A stretch of 64,000 nt of DNA. Source: Thalassolituus sp006212115 (GTDB lineage Bacteria; Pseudomonadota; Gammaproteobacteria; Pseudomonadales; Oceanobacteraceae). The DNA lies in NCBI RefSeq assembly GCF_040372045.1, contig NZ_BAABWH010000001.1. One strand, written 5' to 3'. A program made the translations under genes and the position numbers. The notes below the pieces were generated by a model that searched no databases, was not told the origin of the DNA, and was given only the letters and a program-made list of their open reading frames with translations. Shown piece by piece: positions 52,987 to 62,143 of this stretch; position 1 is the stretch's first letter, and each line of letters opens with the position of its first letter.

Positions 52987-55077
52987 ATGTCGCTAGCTCG
53001 TGACACTTTGCAGCTGCTCTTACTGACGCAAACTCAGAACGATGCTGAACAACTCGTTAGCCTGATGCGCAACTCGGGCTTCAGTACCCGCGCACGGACG
53101 GTTGTCAGCCATGCGCAGTTTGAAGAGGCATTGAAGACCGCCCAGTGGGACGTGGTCGTTGCGGACCCGACACTAAAAGACATCGATTACGCCGAGCTTC
53201 TCGGGCAGATTCATCGCCTGAATTTCGATATACCTCTGATCTTAATTCCCGCCCGGTCAGATAACAGCCTGCTTGAAAGCGCACTGTTAAAAGGCGCCAG
53301 TGCCGTCGTGCCATTTGATGAAAGCAACATCCTGATTCAGACCATACGTCGTGAAGTAGAGCACTTACGCGCGCGCCAACAGGTACGCCTGCTCAAGGTG
53401 AAGTTGCGCGATGCTGAAAAACGCTCTCGTTCTTTGCTCGAGAGTTCACGCGACCCTATTGCCTACATCCACGATGGGATGCATGTCCACGCTAATTCAG
53501 CCTACCTTGAAATGTTCGGGCATGAGTCCGTCGATGAACTGGAAGGCATGCCGATCATGGATATGATCGCTTCGGATAGTCAGGCTGCGTTTAAGGAATT
53601 TCTGAAGCAATACCGCACTGGTATTCCCGACAGCTTTGAACTTGAGACAACTGGTGTTCTCCCCGATGGTGAACAGTTTCCTATGTCCATCCAGTTCAGT
53701 GACGCTACCTACAGCGATGAGCCCTGCAATCAGATTCAGATCAGTCGTCGCGATCAGCATACTGAGCTGGCCGCCGAGCTATCGGAATTGCGTCACCGTG
53801 ATCCAACCACGCAGCTTCACAACAAGGACTACTTCCTTGAGCGCCTGACCCGCGCCACCGACCAGGCCGTTCTGGAAAAGCAGTTCAGTACTCTGGTCTA
53901 CATCGCCATTAATCGCTTTGATCAGATCAAACGCGAGATCGGGATAGAGTCCACTGACACTGTGGTACGGGAAGTGGGTCAATGTCTGTCGGCAAATGCG
54001 CACGACTATGATGTTACGGCCCGCATCGGCGATGAAGTCTTTATCTGGATGATGCCAGGGGGCGACCCGGCTAAGGCAAGAGCACAGGCACAACGCTTTA
54101 TAAAAAGCGTCGACGCCCTGATGATCGATCTGCAACAGCGGACGGTTCAACCAACAGTAAGCCTGGGTATCACCCTGATCACGGATGCCAGCCCGGCTCC
54201 TGCAGAGGTACTCCAGCAAGCTGACCTCGCATGCGATGCCGCCGCTGACGAGAATAAACAAAACACCAGCAGCGCACATTTGTTTATGCCTGAGGATAAC
54301 TCAGAGGCGCGCCAGACCCGTTCTATCGAGAAGCACATATCTTCAGCGCTGATGCGCAATCAGTTGCGCCTGCTGTTTCAACCTCTGATCAGTATGCGCG
54401 GCGACGATACTGAACACTATGAAGTCTTGCTGCGCATGCCTCAGGACGACAGCGTCGAATCTCAGGCGGGCGACTTTATCAACAGTGCCGACCTGAGCGA
54501 CGAGTTGAAACGCAAACTGGACCGCTGGGTGATTCTGCATGCGACTAAGAAACTCTCAGAGCATCAGAAAGCAGGTAAAAGTACACGCCTGTTTATCAAC
54601 ATCACCAGCGCCTCACTGCGTGATGACAAGCTACCGGGCTGGGTACAGGTTGCTCTGAAAGCCGCAGGGCTCAAGCACAGCGACGTTATCTTCCAGTTCG
54701 CCGAAGAAGACGCGGTGCGTCATGCCGCTCCAGCGAAGCGTTTCTGCTATCTGGTGCGGGCGCTGGGCATCAGTACCTCTGTCAGCCGCTTTGGGTGTGA
54801 GCTTGACCCAATGCGCTTACTCCAGCAGGTGGATGTCGATTACGTCAAAGTCGATGGATCATACGTGCGGGAAATCGGTGGCGACAATGCCGATGGCAAT
54901 AAGGCCTTAAAAGAGTTGCTGGCGAAAGTACACGACGCAGGTAAAAGCAGTATCGCGCCGCACATCGAAAGCTCTGCGACGGTTGCTAACATCTGGCACT
55001 ACAGTGTGCACTTTATACAGGGCTACTATGTGCAGCCGCCTCAGGCTGACATGACCTACAACTTCTCAGAAGAGTAA
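52987..55077 (+). CDS. fimX: FimX-type c-di-GMP effector (REC-PAS-degenerate GGDEF-degenerate EAL)
   Basis: FimX binds c-di-GMP and promotes type IV pilus assembly. The 696-residue protein has a REC-like domain (about 1-125), a PAS domain (about 150-255), a GGDEF-like domain whose signature is degenerate (IGDEVF at about 347-352) and an EAL-like domain whose signature is EVL (about 479-481). The domain order, length, EVL signature and position before serB all match P. aeruginosa FimX. Cyclase and phosphodiesterase activity are therefore not expected, with the EAL fold acting as the sensor. Confidence 0.9.
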   Translation: MSLARDTLQLLLLTQTQNDAEQLVSLMRNSGFSTRARTVVSHAQFEEALKTAQWDVVVADPTLKDIDYAELLGQIHRLNFDIPLILIPARSDNSLLESALLKGASAVVPFDESNILIQTIRREVEHLRARQQVRLLKVKLRDAEKRSRSLLESSRDPIAYIHDGMHVHANSAYLEMFGHESVDELEGMPIMDMIASDSQAAFKEFLKQYRTGIPDSFELETTGVLPDGEQFPMSIQFSDATYSDEPCNQIQISRRDQHTELAAELSELRHRDPTTQLHNKDYFLERLTRATDQAVLEKQFSTLVYIAINRFDQIKREIGIESTDTVVREVGQCLSANAHDYDVTARIGDEVFIWMMPGGDPAKARAQAQRFIKSVDALMIDLQQRTVQPTVSLGITLITDASPAPAEVLQQADLACDAAADENKQNTSSAHLFMPEDNSEARQTRSIEKHISSALMRNQLRLLFQPLISMRGDDTEHYEVLLRMPQDDSVESQAGDFINSADLSDELKRKLDRWVILHATKKLSEHQKAGKSTRLFINITSASLRDDKLPGWVQVALKAAGLKHSDVIFQFAEEDAVRHAAPAKRFCYLVRALGISTSVSRFGCELDPMRLLQQVDVDYVKVDGSYVREIGGDNADGNKALKELLAKVHDAGKSSIAPHIESSATVANIWHYSVHFIQGYYVQPPQADMTYNFSEE

Positions 55078-55092
55078 GTAAGAGGGGACATC

Positions 55093-56301
55093 TCAGTGGA
55101 TGTCCCTGTCGTGATATCCCAACAGATAAAGCAGGCCGTCCAGGCCCAGTGTTGAAATCGCATGCTTGGCGTTTTCACGAACCAGCGGCTTCGCCCGGAA
55201 CGCGATTCCAAGCCCGGCGACTGACAGCATCGGCAGGTCGTTGGCGCCATCACCTACAGCGATGGTCTGCTCCAGACGGATGCCTTCGCGCTCGGCCAGT
55301 TCCTTGAGCAGTTCAGCCTTACGTTGGCCATCTACTACCCGACCTGTTACACGCCCGGTCACTATGTTGCCTTCCATCTCGAGCTCATTTGCATAGACGT
55401 AATCGATGCCCAAACGAGACTGCAAGTAACGACCAAAGTACGTAAAACCACCAGACAGAATAGCGGTCTTGTAACCCAGCGCTTTCAAGTTGCGGATTAA
55501 GCGCTCAGCGCCTTCAGTAACAGGCAGACGGTCAGCAATGCCCTGCAGAACATCACCGTTAAGACCTTTCAGCAAAGCGACCCGCTGTTCAAAGCTCTGA
55601 GTGAAATCCAGCTCGCCCTGCATAGCACGCTCTGTAATCTCGGCGACCTGCTCGCCAACACCGGCAGCGTGGGCCAGTTCGTCGATGACCTCAGTCTCAA
55701 TCAGAGTCGAGTCCATATCGAAGCACACCAGACGACGGGTACGACGATAGACATCGTCCTCCTGGAAGGCGATATCTACGTTCAGGTCGTTTGCCGCTTC
55801 GAGGAACTGTGCACGCATAGCACTTTGATCAGCATCACCACGAACCGAAAATTCAACACAGGCACGGGTCGTCTCGCTTTGCTTGTCCAGCGGTACACGA
55901 CCGGACAAGCGACTGATCTGATCGATATTCAAATCGTGTTCGGCTGCAATCGCCGTAATTCTTGAAATCGCGTCTGCCTGAATGGTTCGGGCAAGCAAAG
56001 TAATGATGTGACGCGGTTTACCTTGCCCAGCGACCCAATGCTCATAGCTCTCTGGAGTCACAGGCGTAAAAGTGACCGACAGCCCCATTTCATGCATTTT
56101 GAACAGCACGTCTTTCAAAACCGGAGCCGCTTCCGCCGTAGAGGGAATGGCCGCGAGAATACCCAACGACAGGGAATCGTGTATCTCTGCCTGGCCAATA
56201 TCCAGCACCGTGACGTCATATTGAGCGAGAATCCCGCTCACCGTTGCCGTTACACCGGGTTTGTCTGCTCCAGTAATTCGGATCAGGACTAGTTCTGTCA
56301 C
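55093..56301 (-). CDS. serB: Phosphoserine phosphatase SerB
   Basis: SerB makes L-serine from phosphoserine. The 402-residue protein has two N-terminal ACT-like domains (about 1-85 and 95-180) and a HAD phosphatase with DMDST (about 195-199), SGGFTYFG and GDGANDLPML. It starts at GTG 56301. An 8-bp inverted repeat (GGGACATC/GATGTCCC, 55085-55106) overlaps its 3' end and may serve as a terminator between serB and fimX. Confidence 0.95.
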   Translation of the reverse strand: MTELVLIRITGADKPGVTATVSGILAQYDVTVLDIGQAEIHDSLSLGILAAIPSTAEAAPVLKDVLFKMHEMGLSVTFTPVTPESYEHWVAGQGKPRHIITLLARTIQADAISRITAIAAEHDLNIDQISRLSGRVPLDKQSETTRACVEFSVRGDADQSAMRAQFLEAANDLNVDIAFQEDDVYRRTRRLVCFDMDSTLIETEVIDELAHAAGVGEQVAEITERAMQGELDFTQSFEQRVALLKGLNGDVLQGIADRLPVTEGAERLIRNLKALGYKTAILSGGFTYFGRYLQSRLGIDYVYANELEMEGNIVTGRVTGRVVDGQRKAELLKELAEREGIRLEQTIAVGDGANDLPMLSVAGLGIAFRAKPLVRENAKHAISTLGLDGLLYLLGYHDRDIH

Positions 56302-56436
56302 GGGGATCTCTCTCTTTACATTGCTGTTAATTTACAGGCATTCGTCACAGAGGCGGGCATACACACTGGCGTTGCGACGGGCGAGGCATATAATAACATT
56401 AATAATCTGAGTTTTTACGAAATATCGGGACTGCTG

Positions 56437-57777
56437 ATGTCGAACCTACGCACCTTCGTGGAGTCACTCAATACCAGCCAGAGAGCAGGCTTGTTGGCCG
56501 CCGTGATGGTATTGATTGCCGGAATCATTCTGAGCAGCCTGACCTACGTGGAAGTGAAGAGCCACACCCGCGCGCAGCTCGATGCAGAGCAGCAACGACA
56601 ACTTCAACATCTGGGAGCAATGCTGACTCCCGCTCTGGTCCGGGACGACCGTATTACCCTGAATCTCAGCCTGAGCGAATGGGACGCTGGGGCAGCCATG
56701 CCTGCGATCCGGGTACTCGATCGTGATGGCAAACCCGTCGCCAGCACCGGCCGGATTCACGCCGATTTGAGTCTGACACCTGTTGAAATCCGCCAGGATG
56801 GTAATCTCTACGGATCACTGGAAGGCTATACCACCTACACACCTGCCGATACCGCCGCCACTCGCATTGCGTCACAGGCATTACTTGTTACTGCCGCACT
56901 AAGCCTGATCGCCGGGCTGGCGGGATGGTTGGTCAGTGAGAAGTACGCTCGTTATTTGCGCCAGTTGCGCACTAAACTCAGTGGCTGGAGAGACGGCGAT
57001 GAACTGACGCTGCCGATGGGCCCTGCTGATCCTGACCTTCAGTCTCTGCACTCGGTACTCGGTGACATTTCTAAACGCGAACAACAACGTCGGGCTGTAG
57101 AAGTCGCCCTTGGCCAGTTTATGGGAACGGAAGAGACGCCCTTCCCTGATCCAATGAAATACTACAACTGCGCCATGCTGTTTATTGAAATTCAGGATCT
57201 GGAATTGCTGCAGCAACGCCTGAGCGCAGAAGAGCTGACCTCAACGCTTAATCAGTATCACCGCTTGCTGTCTCAAGCGGCGAAACTCTACAACGGTAAG
57301 GTAGATCGCTACCTCGGTGATGGTGTAGTCATGCTGTTTGGCGTGCCTAATAGAGACCGTAACGCGGCCATGCACTGTCTGTACGCGGCGCGCTTATTCA
57401 CCAGTCTGGTGAACCACCTGCATGAAACGAACTCGGATGTATTGCCGCTGGAATTCAACGTGGCTGCGCACTGGGGTCCTGTTCTGATGGCTCCGTTACA
57501 AGACGGAGTTTCAACACAGTACAGCCTGATCGGCGACGCCGTGCACTGGGCTTATCATCTGGCATCACAAAGCGAATCCCGTCGCATCATTGCCAGTCAG
57601 ACGCTGATTGAAATGCTGGAAGATGGACATGACGTCATCTGGAGTGAAGGCCCTAACATCCGCGATCTACACGGCGGCGTGCAGTCGACCTATTGGTTGA
57701 ATCAGCTCCCCGAAAAAACAGAGTCGTTGATTCAACGCCAGATGAAGCACATTACCAGTATGACTGAGAGCGCCTGA
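56437..57777 (+). CDS. Membrane-anchored class III adenylate/guanylate cyclase-like protein
   Basis: The 446-residue protein has two transmembrane helices (about 18-38 and 146-167) around a periplasmic sensor segment, a HAMP-like linker, and a C-terminal class III nucleotidyl cyclase domain from about residue 240. The metal-binding segment reads YNGKVDRYLGDGVVMLFGVP. A later GDAVHWAYHLAS matches the catalytic-region pattern, but some purine-specifying residues cannot be judged by eye. In P. aeruginosa the gene after serB is of this type (recalled). Product and signal are unknown. Confidence 0.8.
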   Translation: MSNLRTFVESLNTSQRAGLLAAVMVLIAGIILSSLTYVEVKSHTRAQLDAEQQRQLQHLGAMLTPALVRDDRITLNLSLSEWDAGAAMPAIRVLDRDGKPVASTGRIHADLSLTPVEIRQDGNLYGSLEGYTTYTPADTAATRIASQALLVTAALSLIAGLAGWLVSEKYARYLRQLRTKLSGWRDGDELTLPMGPADPDLQSLHSVLGDISKREQQRRAVEVALGQFMGTEETPFPDPMKYYNCAMLFIEIQDLELLQQRLSAEELTSTLNQYHRLLSQAAKLYNGKVDRYLGDGVVMLFGVPNRDRNAAMHCLYAARLFTSLVNHLHETNSDVLPLEFNVAAHWGPVLMAPLQDGVSTQYSLIGDAVHWAYHLASQSESRRIIASQTLIEMLEDGHDVIWSEGPNIRDLHGGVQSTYWLNQLPEKTESLIQRQMKHITSMTESA

Positions 57778-57796
57778 TCCAATCGCAGCGCTCTTA

Positions 57797-58351
57797 CTAT
57801 TTCTTTCTCGCCCGGTCCTGTAGCTCGGCCATACGAGCAAGCACCCCGATACCCTCAAGATATCCACGACCAGGAGCCTGTTGATCAGCCAACATCAGAA
57901 CGGCCTCCAGAGTACTTACCCCTGCTTCCACGTCACTGCTCCGCAGATATTCGGACGGTTTATCCGGGTGCAGAGAGACTCTAGGCAAGTCCAGCAACCA
58001 TGGATTGATCAAGGTTAAGCGACGCACCTTACGCCAGGTGCCATCCAGAACCAGAACTATTTCAGGGCAAGATCCCTTCGCTGCGTCTGACTGGTCATCA
58101 GCCGGGTATAGCAAGGCAACCTTGTCCCGCGGCGCACTACCGAACAGATCCGGGTACTCTAAAGTATCCCCGATCAGTCTCTGGCACCCCGCAATACTCC
58201 GTTCAAGTAACGGTGCAGTCGATAAGGGGTGTTTCGCTTCATCCGGGTCTTGCCAGATCACCAGATTGAAAGGCAGCGTATAGTGCTTCAGATGACTGCA
58301 GAGGCACACACTCTGCGGCCTGCCACAGCCATCGCAGACTGCCCGACTCAC
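57797..58351 (-). CDS. tapT: DTW-domain tRNA-uridine aminocarboxypropyltransferase
   Basis: The DTW family (E. coli TapT/YfiP) transfers the 3-amino-3-carboxypropyl group of SAM to U47 of tRNA. The 184-residue protein has an N-terminal zinc-binding CDGCGRPQSVCLCS and LVLDGTWRKVRRL, the DTW box written here D-G-T-W. Its GTG start overlaps the uvrA stop (GGTGA), with GGAG at good spacing, so it is expressed with uvrA. Confidence 0.88.
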   Translation of the reverse strand: MSRAVCDGCGRPQSVCLCSHLKHYTLPFNLVIWQDPDEAKHPLSTAPLLERSIAGCQRLIGDTLEYPDLFGSAPRDKVALLYPADDQSDAAKGSCPEIVLVLDGTWRKVRRLTLINPWLLDLPRVSLHPDKPSEYLRSSDVEAGVSTLEAVLMLADQQAPGRGYLEGIGVLARMAELQDRARKK

Positions 58352-61179
58352 CCACGCTCCAGTAGCGGTTTCAGGAAGCGTCCTGTGTGCGAATGCTCCA
58401 TATCACCGATTGCTTCTGGCGTCCCCTCACCGATAATCAAACCGCCTTTCGAGCCACCCTCCGGCCCAAGATCCACAATCCAGTCCGCCGTTTTAATCAC
58501 ATCGAGGTTATGCTCAATCACGACCACGGTATTGCCGTGGTCCCGCAGACGATGCAGAACCACCAGCAGTTGTTCAATGTCGTGGAAGTGCAGACCCGTT
58601 GTTGGCTCATCGAGAATATAGAGAGTCTTACCGGTATCCCGTTTGGACAGCTCTTTCGCCAATTTTATGCGTTGAGCTTCACCGCCGGATAAGGTGGTCG
58701 CGGCCTGCCCCAGTCGGATATAGCTTAAGCCAACATCCATCAAGGTTTGCAGCTTCCGCGCGACCGCCGGAATAGCATCAAAGAATTCACGTGCATCTTC
58801 GACGGTCATATCCAGCACCTCGTGAATATTCTTACCCTTGTAGCGAATATCCAGAGTTTCGCGGTTGTAGCGCTTTCCTTTACACACATCACAAGGGACA
58901 TAGATATCCGCAAGGAAGTGCATTTCAACTTTAATCACGCCGTCGCCCTGACAGGCCTCACAACGACCGCCCTTCACGTTAAACGAGAAGCGACCGGCTT
59001 TGTATCCACGGGAGCGGGCTTCCTGAGTGCCGGCAAAAATCTCACGCACCGGCGTAAAAATACCCGTGTACGTAGCCGGATTAGATCGTGGTGTCCGACC
59101 AATCGGAGACTGGTCGATATCTACAACCTTATCCAGCTGATTCAGGCCCGTCATGCTCTTATGTTCTGACGGCTTGAGCGTCGTCGCACCATTGAGCGCC
59201 GTTGCGGCAAGCGGATAAAGGGTACGGTTAATCAGCGTGGATTTACCTGAGCCAGATACACCGGTGATACAGGTCATCAAGCCAAGAGGAATGGTCAGGT
59301 CGACGCTGTTCAGGTTGTTGCCGTTGGCGCCTTTCAGAGTCATGACTTTCTTTTTGTCGTACGGGGTACGTTGCTCGGGTAAAGCAATACCACGTTTACC
59401 GCTGAGGTATTCACCCGTCACGGAGTTTTTATTTTTCATAACCTGCGCAGGCGTACCCTGAGCGATGACCTGACCACCGTGCACACCTGCTCCGGGACCG
59501 ATATCAATCAGGTGATCTGCACTGCGAATTGCATCTTCATCATGCTCGACAACCAAGACCGTATTACCCAGATCACGCAGGTGAAAGAGGGTTTTCAACA
59601 GACGGTCGTTGTCACGCTGGTGCAAACCAATGGACGGCTCATCAAGGATATACATAACTCCGACCAGACCCGCGCCGATCTGCGAGGCCAGACGAATGCG
59701 CTGAGCCTCACCACCAGAAAGCGTATCCGAGCTGCGGTTCAGAGTCAGATACTCAAGCCCGACATTCACCAGAAATTGCAGACGATCGCGGATTTCCTTT
59801 AGGATTTTCTCGGCAATTTCGCCTTTATGGCCATCCATCTCGAAATCAGAAAAATACTGATGGGCCTCCTCCACCGGCATATTGGTGCAGGCATGAATGG
59901 TTTTGTCACCGACAAACACATTCCGAGCTTCCCGTCTTAAACGCGAGCCGTCACAGGCAGGGCACGGCTGAATGCTGAGGTATTTAGAGAGCTCTTCCAG
60001 AACCATCTGTGAATCAGTTTCCCGGTATCGACGTTCAAGGTTCGGCAGTACACCTTCGAACGGATGCGACTTACTGACCCGGTCACCACGGGAGTTAACG
60101 TAGATAAATTCAATTTTTTCCTCACCAGAGCCGTGCAGAATGGCATCCCGGTGTTCAGGTTTTAAATCAATCAACGCAGTGTCGATGTCGAAGCCGTAAT
60201 GCTCCGCTACTGAGCACAGCATTTGGTAGTAATAGACACTGCGACGATCCCAGCCGCGAATCGCACCCTCGCCGACACTCAGAGAATCGTCATGAACCAC
60301 CCGGTCCGGATCGAAGTATTGCTTTACCCCTAAACCATCACATGTCTGGCAAGCACCCGCCGGGTTGTTAAATGAGAATAAGCGTGGCTCCAGCTCCGAC
60401 AGACTGTAACCACAATGCGGACACGAGAACTGTGATGAAAACATCTGCGGCTCTGCGGTAGGGTCTTCCATATCCGCAACCAGAACCAGGCCACCGCTTA
60501 GCTCAAGGCAAGTCTCGATCGACTCCGACAGGCGCTGCTCGATGCCTTCTTTCACCTTGAAGCGATCGACAACGACCTCAATCGTGTGTTTTTTCCGCTT
60601 ATCCCGATCCGGTGTATCGTCCAGATCACAGACCGTGCCATCCACACGCACACGAATAAAACCCTGCGCTCTGAGGCTTTCGAACACATGCAAGTGCTCA
60701 CCTTTACGATCTCGTATGACTGGCCCAAGAATCATGCGTTTACTGTCTGCGGGCAGCAACATAATCTCGTCGACCATCTGACTGACCGTCTGCGCCTCAA
60801 GCGGAACATCGTGATCTGGACAACGAGGCGTGCCAACACGTGCGAACAGCAAACGCAGGTAATCGTAGATCTCGGTAACGGTACCAACGGTGGAACGTGG
60901 GTTATGAGAAGTCGACTTCTGCTCGATTGAAATCGCCGGAGATAAGCCCTCGATCAGGTCGACATCGGGCTTTTCCATCATGGATAAAAACTGTCGGGCG
61001 TAGGTGGAGAGAGACTCCACGTAACGACGCTGTCCCTCGGCATACAGAGTATCGAATGCCAGTGATGATTTACCCGAACCACTCAAGCCGGTAATAACCA
61101 CCAGCTTGTCTCGGGGAATATCAATATCAACGTTTTTTAGGTTGTGTGTACGTGCGCCGCGAACGAGAATTTTATCCAT
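58348..61179 (-). CDS. uvrA: UvrABC excinuclease subunit A
   Basis: UvrA is the damage-recognition ATPase of nucleotide excision repair. The 943-residue protein has two ABC modules (TGLSGSGKSSLAF near residue 33 and TGVSGSGKSTLIN near 640), two zinc fingers (CPHCGYS..CQTC and CEACQGDG..CDVC) and LSGGEAQRI signatures in both. Length and motifs are complete. No LexA box is evident upstream by eye. The adjoining MFS and ssb genes match the P. aeruginosa uvrA neighbourhood (recalled). Confidence 0.98.
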   Translation of the reverse strand: MDKILVRGARTHNLKNVDIDIPRDKLVVITGLSGSGKSSLAFDTLYAEGQRRYVESLSTYARQFLSMMEKPDVDLIEGLSPAISIEQKSTSHNPRSTVGTVTEIYDYLRLLFARVGTPRCPDHDVPLEAQTVSQMVDEIMLLPADSKRMILGPVIRDRKGEHLHVFESLRAQGFIRVRVDGTVCDLDDTPDRDKRKKHTIEVVVDRFKVKEGIEQRLSESIETCLELSGGLVLVADMEDPTAEPQMFSSQFSCPHCGYSLSELEPRLFSFNNPAGACQTCDGLGVKQYFDPDRVVHDDSLSVGEGAIRGWDRRSVYYYQMLCSVAEHYGFDIDTALIDLKPEHRDAILHGSGEEKIEFIYVNSRGDRVSKSHPFEGVLPNLERRYRETDSQMVLEELSKYLSIQPCPACDGSRLRREARNVFVGDKTIHACTNMPVEEAHQYFSDFEMDGHKGEIAEKILKEIRDRLQFLVNVGLEYLTLNRSSDTLSGGEAQRIRLASQIGAGLVGVMYILDEPSIGLHQRDNDRLLKTLFHLRDLGNTVLVVEHDEDAIRSADHLIDIGPGAGVHGGQVIAQGTPAQVMKNKNSVTGEYLSGKRGIALPEQRTPYDKKKVMTLKGANGNNLNSVDLTIPLGLMTCITGVSGSGKSTLINRTLYPLAATALNGATTLKPSEHKSMTGLNQLDKVVDIDQSPIGRTPRSNPATYTGIFTPVREIFAGTQEARSRGYKAGRFSFNVKGGRCEACQGDGVIKVEMHFLADIYVPCDVCKGKRYNRETLDIRYKGKNIHEVLDMTVEDAREFFDAIPAVARKLQTLMDVGLSYIRLGQAATTLSGGEAQRIKLAKELSKRDTGKTLYILDEPTTGLHFHDIEQLLVVLHRLRDHGNTVVVIEHNLDVIKTADWIVDLGPEGGSKGGLIIGEGTPEAIGDMEHSHTGRFLKPLLERG

Positions 61180-61272
61180 TTGGAGCTTTCACTACCTGAA
61201 GTAAAACCCCAATTGTAATGGAAGCGACGGACGGGTTCAGCCGCTTTCCGCAGAACGATTATTCCTGAGCGT

Positions 61273-61965
61273 TCAGTTTGTTTCTTCCAGCTCTTCTTTG
61301 TCCTGAAGTTCATGCATGTTGTCTTTCGCCCAATTCACCGCCTGAATACGATTCGTCACACCGATTTTTCGAAACAGGTTATAAACGTGGGTTTTCACTG
61401 TGTGCATGCTGACGTTCAGTACTTCGGCCACCTCGGCGTTGGTAGCACCCGTCGCGGTGAGACGCAGAATCTGCTTCTCCCGTTTGGTGAGAATTCCGGC
61501 AAAGCCTGTCGCATTACGAGGACGCTCACGCGTGCGCTCGATCAGGGCGGCCATGAGCTGACGAGGCAACCAGAGCTCACCATCGAAGAGGTTCTCAATG
61601 CCCTTGCAAAGTTGGTTGTAGGTTGTACCTGTGTAAAACAGACCATTCAACTTAGGCCAACTGATAAGCTGTTCAGATGGGTGCTTTTTACTGACATTAA
61701 AGACAGCGATACAGGACTCGGCACGCAGGTCATGGAGACGATCGACCAACTCACGAATACGTTCAGGAGCAGCGCTGGTAGAGTCTACCAAGGCTAACAT
61801 GTGGTCAGCTTCCACTTCCCACGCGTCGCGCCAATGTCGTACATCGATGAGCTGACACTCTATTCCTGTGTTCTGGTGAACATTGCCGATTAAGATAGAG
61901 TTTTCGAGGTTCGTCTGACCAAACAGAAGGATTCTACGTTCGATTGCAGATGCTCTCTGGCCCAT
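61273..61965 (-). CDS. CsgD-like LuxR-family transcriptional regulator
   Basis: This 230-residue protein resembles E. coli CsgD: a receiver-like N-terminal domain with WPKLNGLFYTGTTYNQL, and a LuxR HTH at about residues 155-215 (LTKREKQILRL, NAEVAEVLNVSMHTVKTH, YNLFRKIGV). CsgD is a regulator of biofilm matrix and curli. The phospho-acceptor Asp of true response regulators is not obvious. ATG 61965 is chosen for its AAGGAGT site 6 nt upstream. The upstream region contains palindromes that may be its operator. No csgA/B genes are visible here. Confidence 0.8.
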   Translation of the reverse strand: MGQRASAIERRILLFGQTNLENSILIGNVHQNTGIECQLIDVRHWRDAWEVEADHMLALVDSTSAAPERIRELVDRLHDLRAESCIAVFNVSKKHPSEQLISWPKLNGLFYTGTTYNQLCKGIENLFDGELWLPRQLMAALIERTRERPRNATGFAGILTKREKQILRLTATGATNAEVAEVLNVSMHTVKTHVYNLFRKIGVTNRIQAVNWAKDNMHELQDKEELEETN

Positions 61966-62012
61966 AAAGTCACTCCTTGTACTCATCCTCTCTGGGGGAT
62001 TTATCCATATTG

Positions 62013-62029
62013 GGTATATCCGTTATACC
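62013..62029. promoter_or_regulatory. Palindrome in the csgD-like/MFS divergent region
   Basis: GGTATA-tccgt-TATACC is a 6-5-6 inverted repeat about 50 nt before the CsgD-like start. A second inverted repeat, TTAGTCT / AGACTAA (62036-62058), is adjacent. Both would suit a LuxR-type dimer. Confidence 0.35.
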
Positions 62030-62143
62030 TGCTCGTTAGTCTACCTCAATAAGACTAAGATTGTAGAGGCTTTTGTTCCCCCGCCACAGAAGACAATCTG
62101 TTAGACTGTTGCGCTGATTTTACTAACAAACCGTGATGATCCT

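Noticed and set aside
52987..55077. Active diguanylate cyclase/phosphodiesterase
   Set aside because: GGDEF is degenerate (IGDEVF) and the EAL reads EVL, the FimX pattern.
57767..57794. AGAGCGC/GCGCTCT inverted repeat between the cyclase gene and tapT
   Set aside because: Seven-bp arms with a 14-nt loop, partly in the coding end, and only a weak T-tract; not strong enough to list as a terminator.
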